Shown in pieces: positions 1 to 4,883 of a stretch of DNA of 5,861 nt. The stretch is taken from NCBI GenBank assembly GCA_025963615.1, contig JAOQAL010000799.1, positions 1 to 5,861 of the forward strand, in the 5' to 3' direction. Below the pieces are notes generated by a model. That model had not been told where the DNA came from. It saw only the letters and a list, made by a program, of their open reading frames with translations, and made no database searches. Position 1 is the first letter of the stretch. The number at the start of each line of letters is the position of its first letter. The translations under genes were made by a program, and so were the position numbers. This stretch comes from Chitinophagaceae bacterium (GTDB lineage: Bacteria > Bacteroidota > Bacteroidia > Chitinophagales > Chitinophagaceae).

Positions 1-1402
1 GGATGGTCAGGAACTTGTTATTCCCATCGCTGATTACTTTTTGCAGCTGTGTGCCCTCTTTACTTCCGATAGGATCATAATAATTTGTTGTATAATTAGC
101 CTCGCTTTTATTTTTACCAGAGAAGAAATTCAGATCAGCCGTCCATTCTTCACCTTCTTTGGCAAAATTGTGTTTCATGCCCAATTGCAGGCCGTTGGCG
201 TTAAACTCCCTGGAAGAATTTGAAATTCGCTGGCTATAATCGGTTGTACTGATGGAGTTGATAATGCTAGCGGTATTTATGTCAATCGTCTCCCCGGGTT
301 TGAATTGTCCATGAACTTTGATACCGCTTGCGGAAAGAGTCGTTCTGTTGGTTATAAAATAGTCAAGTCCCAGCTTTCCAAATATAAAAGCCCCTTTTGT
401 TTTATTCAGGTTGTTTTGTAAAATATTTATATCGGAGCTGTCAGTATAGTTATAACGGTTCGTAGTACCCGTAGTCTGGTTTCTCATCCGGTTCATCATC
501 ACCGCGGCGGAAAAATTGATTTTATTCTGTCTTATATTAAAATTGCCACCGCCATTATAACCCCCTCTTCTGTCACCGCCAGCCATCAGGTTACCATTGT
601 AGCCCGCTTTCTTGTTTTTCTTTAAAACAATGTTTAAAATTCCCGCATTGCCACCAGAGGCGTCATACTTCGCGGATGGATTGGTAATTACTTCCACGCT
701 TTCGATGGCATCGGCGGGTATCTGGTCGAGGGAAAGGGTAGTCGGCCGGCCATCAATATATAATTGCGGCGCCGCGTTTCTTAATTTTACATTGCCGTCA
801 ATGTCTACCTGCACCGACGGAACATTGCGCATAACATCTACCGCGGTACCGCCAGCCGTTACAATATTTTTGTCAACATTAAAAGTTTTTTTATCAATGT
901 CCAGCGTCATCAATGGTTTGCTGGAAGTAACCACCACGCCTTGTAATTGTTTGACATCATTTTGAAGCTTGATATTGCCAAGGTCTTTATCAAAGGCATT
1001 TAATGCTTTGCTCATTTGTTGCGAAGCATCGCCGTTCGGCTTGGCACCGCCGCCATCCATTTTAAATTGGAATGAAATGTCCTGTTGATAGGGTTCATAT
1101 CCTGTAGCCGTGATCTTCAATTTGAGTTTCCCAAACATGGGCAATTCTTCCAGGCTAAACTCTCCGTTGGCTTTGGTAGTCATTCCTTTCAGAAGCACTT
1201 CCTTGGTTTTTTTGCTGACAGTATCAAATTTAGAGCGAAGCAGTATAACCGAAGCACCTCCAAGGCCCTTACCAGCGCTGTCCGTCAGCTTACCATAGAT
1301 ATGGCCAATATTAGCCTGCGGACCACCTGCCGCTCCCGGCATTTGTGCTGAAGCAACCAAAGAGCCCATTATCACAAAAGCAATCAATAGATATTTTTTC
1401 AT
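1..1402 (-). CDS. TonB-dependent outer-membrane beta-barrel receptor, N-terminal part (runs off left edge)
   Basis: Reading from ATG at 1402 to base 2 gives 467 open codons and no stop, so the C-terminal barrel lies outside the window. Visible in order: a signal peptide (MKKYLLIAFV..., cleavage probably near ASA-Q at 19/20); a carboxypeptidase-regulatory-like beta-sandwich at about 33-110 (GKLTDSAGKGLGGASV, ending in TATGYEPY); a linker; a TonB-box-like stretch LQGVVVTSSK near 153-162; and a plug domain at about 165-262 with TAVDVMRNVPSVQVD, LYIDGRP, ESVEVITNPSAKYDASGG and GILNIVLKK. Asn/Gly-rich barrel strands follow. This order fits the Bacteroidota outer-membrane beta-barrel family, whose members usually have about 800-900 residues. 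The protein would sit in the outer membrane and import a ligand using TonB energy; the substrate cannot be read from the sequence. A -7 box lies 18 bp upstream and terminators separate it from the LolA-like gene, so it is probably its own unit. The family call is firm and the substrate unknown. Confidence 0.93.
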   Translation of the reverse strand, partial: MKKYLLIAFVIMGSLVASAQMPGAAGGPQANIGHIYGKLTDSAGKGLGGASVILLRSKFDTVSKKTKEVLLKGMTTKANGEFSLEELPMFGKLKLKITATGYEPYQQDISFQFKMDGGGAKPNGDASQQMSKALNAFDKDLGNIKLQNDVKQLQGVVVTSSKPLMTLDIDKKTFNVDKNIVTAGGTAVDVMRNVPSVQVDIDGNVKLRNAAPQLYIDGRPTTLSLDQIPADAIESVEVITNPSAKYDASGGNAGILNIVLKKNKKAGYNGNLMAGGDRRGGYNGGGNFNIRQNKINFSAAVMMNRMRNQTTGTTNRYNYTDSSDINILQNNLNKTKGAFIFGKLGLDYFITNRTTLSASGIKVHGQFKPGETIDINTASIINSISTTDYSQRISNSSREFNANGLQLGMKHNFAKEGEEWTADLNFFSGKNKSEANYTTNYYDPIGSKEGTQLQKVISDGNNKFLTI

Positions 1403-1419
1403 AAAGATTATTTACTGTG

Positions 1420-1427
1420 CAAAAATA
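1420..1427 (-). promoter_or_regulatory. Candidate -7 promoter box for the TonB-dependent receptor
   Basis: The minus strand reads TATTTTTG, an exact match to the Bacteroidota -7 element TAnnTTTG. Its last base is 18 bp upstream of the receptor ATG, implying a short leader. There is no good TTTG at the -33 position: the bases 19-21 bp further upstream read TGTA or ACTG. That would suit an activator-dependent promoter. An 8-bp AT-rich match is weak evidence by itself, but its position after two terminator-like hairpins and before the gene makes sense. Confidence 0.45.
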
Positions 1428-1456
1428 TCCGCAGAAAGGCTAGCTATACAGTAAAT

Positions 1457-1486
1457 GAGACGAGCGGTAAAAAAGCTGCGACGAAA
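1457..1486 (-). promoter_or_regulatory. Possible LytTR-type direct-repeat site upstream of the receptor
   Basis: On the plus strand, GAGACGAGC (1457-1465) and GCGACGAAA (1478-1486) match at 6 of 9 positions, with a 12-bp spacer and a 21-bp period. The second copy is nearly identical to the repeats upstream of the kinase (GCGACGAAA and GCTACGAAA). The proximal copy begins 55 bp upstream of the receptor ATG, compared with 53 bp for the kinase. A third weak copy, TCAACGAAC (1498-1506), follows with a 20-bp period. The call is weakened because the better copy lies inside a terminator-like hairpin (1475-1494), which could explain the sequence without any regulator. Confidence 0.25.
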
Positions 1487-1494
1487 TTCGCAGC
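1469..1494 (-). terminator. Second intrinsic-terminator-like hairpin before the receptor
   Basis: On the minus strand GCTGCGA pairs perfectly with TCGCAGC around a 6-nt loop (ATTTCG), followed directly by six T residues (plus-strand A at 1469-1474). This fits a rho-independent terminator that would catch read-through from the LolA-like gene. It shares the CTGCG/CGCAG stem core with the stronger hairpin 71 bp upstream. Its seven-base stem and short T tract make it the weaker of the two. Confidence 0.55.
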
Positions 1495-1557
1495 CGGTCA
1501 ACGAACCTGAAGCGTTTTCCAGGCTGGTGGCTGCCTGCTGCAATTTCTGGGACGGGC

Positions 1558-1588
1558 AAAAAAAATCTGCGGGATTTCGCCCGCAGAT
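1558..1588 (-). terminator. Intrinsic terminator after the LolA-like gene
   Basis: On the minus strand ATCTGCGGG (from 1588) pairs perfectly with CCCGCAGAT around a 6-nt loop CGAAAT. A run of eight T residues follows, the first being the last base of the stem (plus-strand A at 1558-1565). The GC-rich nine-base stem and T tract are textbook rho-independent features. It begins 43 nt past the LolA-like stop codon and should end the transcript that includes that gene. Confidence 0.88.
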
Positions 1589-1631
1589 GACAAGATTTAT
1601 ACAAGAAGTGAAATGGTCTTCTGACTGGTGC

Positions 1632-2345
1632 TTATTTAGGCATTTCAAAAATCTTCGGATCAACCTCTTTGTTAATTTCTACCTTGTTGACCGTGGCAGA
1701 AAATGAAAAATTTCCTCCCATGTCGGTATCAATTTTATGGGGGATTACATAACCAAAGTCTGTTTTCTGGTAATCGGAAAAAGAAATGGTTATTTCTACG
1801 GGTTGTCCCATCATATCACCTTGTTTTACCGCCTTTTTAAGGTAATACGTAGCAGGATCTATGAAATAAGTGGTAAAACTGCTGTCCTTGCCGGTGATTT
1901 TAATTTTATACAGATCGCCCTCTTTGCCCAATAATTCAGCTTTGCTGCCATTGGCAGCGTAATTGAACAATTCACCACCAACAAATATCTGGTCCCTTGC
2001 CGCTTTGTATTGTTCATCCGGTAAAGCCTGCGCTGTGCTGCTGCCAGCCATGGGGTTAATCATCCATCCGCCCTTATCATTCAGCGCCTGGATGATTTTT
2101 GAACCATTAAATTCTGTTTCACTTTTGAAACCTTTGCCATTGAGGATTGTAACCGTGACCGGCGCATCATTTCCCATAATCTGTGCCGTACTTTCAGTAT
2201 ATATGGATTTGATCTTGCTGATCTTGTCTTTACCACCGACCGCATCCATGCTTTTGCTGATCACTTCATCAGCAGTTTGACCAAAAGAATATACTGCAGA
2301 GAGCATCGTGGCGGAGACTAGTAAAAAAATTTTTGATAATTTCAT
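1632..2345 (-). CDS. Secreted LolA-like protein (outer-membrane lipoprotein-sorting-protein fold)
   Basis: The product has 237 residues. It opens with a signal peptide (MKLSKIFLLV, hydrophobic to about residue 20, cleavage near FGQ-T at 23/24). The start at 2345 was chosen because the same frame extends 44 codons upstream to 2477, but that extension would bury the signal peptide. The mature part begins ADEVISKSMDAVGGKDK and alternates beta strands, with the motif SDYQKTDFGYVIPHKI at 190-205 and the ending VEINKEVDPKIFEMPK. These are typical of Bacteroidota periplasmic proteins with the LolA/LolB-like half-barrel that holds acyl chains. There is no lipobox cysteine, so it is probably soluble in the periplasm. 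True LolA function is not shown; Bacteroidota have many paralogues of unknown role. It lies 132 bp downstream of the LytTR regulator on the same strand and may be co-transcribed. A strong terminator follows. Confidence 0.85.
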   Translation of the reverse strand: MKLSKIFLLVSATMLSAVYSFGQTADEVISKSMDAVGGKDKISKIKSIYTESTAQIMGNDAPVTVTILNGKGFKSETEFNGSKIIQALNDKGGWMINPMAGSSTAQALPDEQYKAARDQIFVGGELFNYAANGSKAELLGKEGDLYKIKITGKDSSFTTYFIDPATYYLKKAVKQGDMMGQPVEITISFSDYQKTDFGYVIPHKIDTDMGGNFSFSATVNKVEINKEVDPKIFEMPK

Positions 2346-2391
2346 TGTAACAGTGTTTAAAATTTTAAAGTTTATAATTCTTGTCGCTGAA

Positions 2392-2414
2392 ACAGGAAGA
2401 TTCAAAATTCCTGT
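2392..2414 (-). repeat. Perfect inverted repeat between the regulator and the LolA-like gene
   Basis: ACAGGAA (2392-2398) and TTCCTGT (2408-2414) form a perfect 7-bp inverted repeat around 9 bp, centred 58 bp upstream of the LolA-like ATG. Only three T residues follow on the minus strand and the stem is not very GC-rich, so it is a poor terminator. It could be an operator for a dimeric regulator, an mRNA processing or stability hairpin, or chance. Confidence 0.4.
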
Positions 2415-2477
2415 CAAAAGTTGCTTAGATGACAATAAGGACTGAAAATAAATAAAATCTGACCATTCGATTCCCAT

Positions 2478-3188
2478 TTAGCTTGATTTCCCGGTAAGAG
2501 TACCAATCGTATCCCGGTAATTATCGCTCACCGGAATTTCCATGGTGCCCAGGAATACACTGTTTTTACGGACAGCGGTAACATGCTGTTTTGAAATAAT
2601 AAATGACTTGTGAATGCGGAGAAATTGCGTCGCAGGCAACTCTTCTTCCATAGACTTCATGCTCATCCGGGTGATAACGGGCCTTGCAGAATTTTTTAAA
2701 TTTATTTTGATGTAATCTTTCAGGCCTTCAATCCAGGTAATTTCGGAAAGCACCACTTTTAAAAGACTATAATCTACATTCACAAAAATATAATCCGGTG
2801 CCGGTTCATTGATGCTATGATTTTTATTTCGCAGCTGGTACAGTTCCCAGGCTTTATTACAGGCTTTTATAAAACGATCCAGGGAAACGGGTTTCACCAG
2901 GTAATCCACCACGTCTAAATTAAAACCTTCCAATGCATACTTTTCATAGGCGGTAATCAGGATAGCCATGGGCTTTTGAGTAAGGCTTTGCAAAAATTGC
3001 AGACCGGTTAACCCGGGCATTTGTATATCGAGAAAAATAAGATCAACCGTTTGTCCCTGCAGCACTTTCATAGCTTCCATCGCGTTATTGCATTTGGCAA
3101 CGAGTAGCAGGTAAGGAACTTTGCTGATATTATCTTCCAGCAATTCCAGCGCCAGGGGCTCGTCATCTATGGCAATGCAGCGTAACAT
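2478..3188 (-). CDS. LytTR-family response regulator (receiver plus LytTR DNA-binding domain)
   Basis: The product has 236 residues, the usual length for the LytR/AlgR family. The receiver domain covers about 1-120: acidic pocket D8-D9 (AIDDEP), phospho-acceptor D54 (LIFLDIQMPG), T79 (ITAYEKYAL) and K99 (DYLVKP). All catalytic positions are intact. The LytTR domain covers about 132-232, with the hallmark stretches ITWIEGLKDYIKI (150-162) and FLRIHKSFII (189-198). The start at 3188 was chosen because MLRCIAIDDEP puts the first receiver strand at the N-terminus, and because its A is the last base of the kinase stop (TGATG), which suggests translational coupling. An in-frame ATG 36 bases further upstream, at 3224, lies inside the kinase gene and is unlikely. 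Phosphorylated by the adjacent kinase, it should bind paired direct repeats; candidate sites lie upstream of the kinase and the receptor. The target genes are inferred. Confidence 0.96.
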   Translation of the reverse strand: MLRCIAIDDEPLALELLEDNISKVPYLLLVAKCNNAMEAMKVLQGQTVDLIFLDIQMPGLTGLQFLQSLTQKPMAILITAYEKYALEGFNLDVVDYLVKPVSLDRFIKACNKAWELYQLRNKNHSINEPAPDYIFVNVDYSLLKVVLSEITWIEGLKDYIKINLKNSARPVITRMSMKSMEEELPATQFLRIHKSFIISKQHVTAVRKNSVFLGTMEIPVSDNYRDTIGTLTGKSS

Positions 3189-4237
3189 CAGCGAAGATTG
3201 AGTTGAAGCGATACTGTAAACCAATCGCCATTTTTGTTGATCAGCAAAGTATGGTTTTTATCGTATAATAAATTTAGTCTTCTTTTTACATTGGTGAGTC
3301 CGATGCCCGAAGTTTTGTCCTTTATTTCTTCCGTTGCGTCATTGTACCGGTTGCGCACCATAAACTGCAGGATATTATTTTTGGCCTTCAGCTCAATATC
3401 AATTTGTGCGTTTTCAAAGAAGCCGGTTCCATGTTTAATGGCGTTTTCCACAAAAGGGATCAGCAGCATCGGTTCAATTTCATAATGGTTATCTACTTCG
3501 TTGAGTGATACATTAAAAGAAACATTTTTCCCAAAGCGTTGTTTTTGAAGGTCAATATAACTTTGGAGGTATTCTGTTTCTTTTTCCAGTGCCACTTTCT
3601 CTTCATCGGCTTCATAAATCATATAACGCATCAGCGATGATAATTTAATCAGTGAAGGTTCCAGCTGATCTGATTGTTTGCGGGCAAGCGCTACCATATT
3701 GTTCAGCACATTAAACATGAAATGAGGGCTTGCCTGTGAACGCAAAAGGCCCAATTCGGTTTTCAGGTTTTCATTTTCCTTTTCCTTGGCTATCCGGTCT
3801 GCTTTTGATTTATCGCTGATCAGCCTGAAAGCAATGCTGGAGGCGAGAAAGAAAAGGAAGATGAACAGGTTGAACAGGATATGATTTGGTAAACTAAAAT
3901 GAAAAGGTTGCCTGAAGTTTATAAATACAACGGCTTGCAGGAATAATATAACGATAAAGCAAACGGTGATGGATATTATGTATTGCCAGTATTTGTTTCG
4001 ATAGATGAAACGGGGAACAATCAAATAAGCATTAAGATAAAAGAAGCCGATCCATATCAGGTTACCTAAAACATAATTGATGGCGGCGTATAAGGCACTT
4101 ACTTCTTCTTTTGCCGGCCCCGGTTTATCATTTCCATCGGATCTCCGTAATAAGAAAGGCAATGAAAAAAGTAATATCCATGCTGCTGCATGCAACATCA
4201 CGGTTACCCACTTTTTCGTATGCCATGCTGGTTTCAT
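3188..4237 (-). CDS. Sensor histidine kinase, LytS/YehU type (His_kinase family, four membrane segments)
   Basis: The product has 349 residues. The N-terminal half holds four likely membrane segments at about 11-30, 51-74, 84-106 and 118-139. The connecting loops are short, so no periplasmic sensing domain is evident; the signal may be sensed in the membrane. A charged helix (about 140-165) leads to the phospho-acceptor region LRSQASPHFMFNVLNN with H172. The ATP-binding part has the N box PFVENAIKHG (261-270, N265) and the glycine box TSGIGLTNVKRRL (309-321). This short kinase layout is typical of partners of LytTR regulators in Bacteroidota. The gene ends in TGATG shared with the regulator, so the two are co-expressed. 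Methionine 14 is an alternative start, but residue 1 was kept because it gives a normal positively charged N-terminus. The repeat pair upstream suggests autoregulation. The ligand is unknown. Confidence 0.95.
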   Translation of the reverse strand: MKPAWHTKKWVTVMLHAAAWILLFSLPFLLRRSDGNDKPGPAKEEVSALYAAINYVLGNLIWIGFFYLNAYLIVPRFIYRNKYWQYIISITVCFIVILFLQAVVFINFRQPFHFSLPNHILFNLFIFLFFLASSIAFRLISDKSKADRIAKEKENENLKTELGLLRSQASPHFMFNVLNNMVALARKQSDQLEPSLIKLSSLMRYMIYEADEEKVALEKETEYLQSYIDLQKQRFGKNVSFNVSLNEVDNHYEIEPMLLIPFVENAIKHGTGFFENAQIDIELKAKNNILQFMVRNRYNDATEEIKDKTSGIGLTNVKRRLNLLYDKNHTLLINKNGDWFTVSLQLNLR

Positions 4238-4289
4238 CTGGGCAAAATAAACACTTAATGGCTACAAAGACCCCGCTTTTGAAAATATT

Positions 4290-4319
4290 GCGACGAAACG
4301 ATTTTTTTTTGCTACGAAA
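4290..4319 (-). promoter_or_regulatory. Paired direct repeats upstream of the kinase operon, candidate LytTR binding site
   Basis: GCGACGAAA (4290-4298) and GCTACGAAA (4311-4319) match at 8 of 9 positions and are separated by 12 bp, giving a 21-bp period or two helical turns. Two 9-bp direct repeats with a spacer of about 12 bp is the known binding geometry of LytTR regulators. The pair lies 53-82 bp upstream of the kinase ATG, which suits activation or autoregulation. A looser copy, GCTACAAAG (4261-4269), lies nearer the gene but off phase (29 bp). The specific base motif is not one I can tie to a characterised regulator. Confidence 0.45.
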
Positions 4320-4464
4320 TTGACATTTAATTCAGGTCCATTTTCTACGGGCCCGGCATGGGAATGTAAATAAAGCGGCCCGGAAGCCCCGTTTTATCCT
4401 TCAGGCTTTTTGCAGGATGAAAAAAGGGGGAGGAAGTTTTTTTTTAAAATATTAGTCTACTTAT

Positions 4465-4495
4465 TTTGTAGGGTAATAAAATTCTTATAAGTTTG
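4465..4495 (+). promoter_or_regulatory. Bacteroidota-type promoter (-33 TTTG, -7 TAAGTTTG)
   Basis: TTTG at 4465-4468 is followed by exactly 19 bp and then TAAGTTTG at 4488-4495. Both elements and the spacing match the primary-sigma promoter consensus of Bacteroidota (TTTG, about 19 bp, TAnnTTTG). It points right, towards the SusC-like gene, with transcription expected to start near 4500-4503. The region is AT-rich, so chance matches occur, but agreement in both boxes and the spacing makes this the best promoter in the window. A second promoter closer to the gene is not excluded. Confidence 0.6.
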
Positions 4496-4515
4496 TGTTC
4501 AAATATTTTCTTCTC

Positions 4516-4596
4516 ATGCAAAATCTGGAATCAGGTTTTTTTATCGAAAAGTTCCCAGGCAACACGGTCAGCCAATATTCTATGTGTTGTTGTTAA
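4516..4596 (+). CDS. Possible 26-codon leader ORF ending in three cysteine codons
   Basis: ATG at 4516 opens 26 codons ending in TAA at 4594-4596. The peptide begins MQNLESGFF and ends SQYSMCCC. It would start about 15 nt after the predicted transcription start and lies about 290 bp before the SusC-like start. No ribosome binding site is seen, and an open frame of this length is common by chance. The run of TGT codons just before the stop is the reason to list it, because leader peptides with cysteine runs are known as cysteine-sensing attenuators in other phyla. That role here is only a hypothesis. Confidence 0.2.
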   Translation: MQNLESGFFIEKFPGNTVSQYSMCCC

Positions 4597-4714
4597 GCTT
4601 TATTTACTGTCCGTTTGTCTTATTACACTTGCCTGCCACTCTCAAAGCGGAAAATGAAAAATTGGAATCTTAATTGATAATCTATTTAAACAAATTATGG
4701 TATACAGAAAAAAA

Positions 4715-4751
4715 TTATGTCGTGATGGTCCGCGGGGTGACTGAGGCATAA
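4715..4751 (+). promoter_or_regulatory. Possible stem in the SusC-like gene leader
   Basis: TTATGTC (4715-4721) can pair with GGCATAA (4745-4751) through seven pairs, one of them G-U, enclosing 23 nt that include the sequence CCGCGG. The stem is AT-rich at its base and of moderate strength. Together with the stronger hairpin at 4766-4794 it suggests a folded leader RNA. No known riboswitch family was recognised. Confidence 0.25.
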
Positions 4752-4765
4752 ACTATTAACAAAAT

Positions 4766-4794
4766 GGCCGGAAACTGTTGACGCAGCTCCGGCC
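4766..4794 (+). promoter_or_regulatory. GC-rich hairpin in the SusC-like gene leader
   Basis: GGCCGGA (4766-4772) pairs perfectly with TCCGGCC (4788-4794). Inside the 15-nt loop CTG (4775-4777) can also pair with CAG (4784-4786), extending the stem past a small asymmetric bulge. It lies 89 bp upstream of the SusC-like ATG. No T run follows on the plus strand, so it is not a simple terminator. A regulatory leader structure or a stability element is more likely. Confidence 0.5.
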
Positions 4795-4883
4795 TGAATT
4801 AAACAAGGCTTCTTTGGAAAGAAAACAGACCAGCGGTAAACCGCAGGCTGCAGACCTTATTATTTAATTACAAATCAAAACTA

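Larger units (their letters stand above)
4238..4883. other. Gene-free divergent regulatory region between the kinase and the SusC-like gene
   Basis: This 646-bp stretch holds no long conserved-looking reading frame on either strand. Its left part (about 4238-4330) holds the kinase upstream region with paired direct repeats. The middle (about 4350-4450) contains two copies of GGCCCGG (4350-4356 and 4377-4383), a purine run (4419-4436) and a nine-T run (4437-4445) with no convincing function. The right part carries a strong plus-strand promoter match near 4465-4495 and what would then be a leader of about 380 nt for the SusC-like gene, with a short reading frame and several hairpins. No tRNA or known riboswitch could be recognised. 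Confidence 0.8.

Noticed and set aside
41..2280. Several plus-strand reading frames of 60-117 codons (41-223, 612-965, 1085-1351, 1455-1706, 1737-1934, 1963-2280), and a minus-strand one at 1412-1663
   Set aside because: Most lie antisense to well-supported minus-strand genes. The two around 1412-1706 cover the terminator hairpins and the end of the LolA-like gene. None has family motifs.
2346..2477. A 44-codon N-terminal extension of the LolA-like protein starting at 2477
   Set aside because: It would place a clear signal peptide (MKLSKIFLLV) internally and its residues look like translated intergenic sequence.
3189..3224. An earlier start for the response regulator at 3224
   Set aside because: The extra 12 residues lie inside the kinase gene and precede the normal first strand of the receiver domain. 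The start at 3188 also gives a coupled TGATG overlap.
4243..4250. TTATTTTG as the -7 box of the kinase gene
   Set aside because: One base differs from TAnnTTTG, no correctly spaced -33 box exists, and it would leave almost no leader before the ATG. It is too weak to list as a feature.
4396..4445. ATCCT/AGGAT inverted repeat followed further on by nine T residues, as a plus-strand terminator
   Set aside because: The stem is only five pairs with a 13-nt loop, the T run is 18 bases away, and no plus-strand gene lies upstream to terminate.
4731..4794. Resemblance of GGGGTGACTGAGG to the start of a TPP riboswitch
   Set aside because: The conserved downstream TPP elements are not present, so the likeness is local and probably chance.
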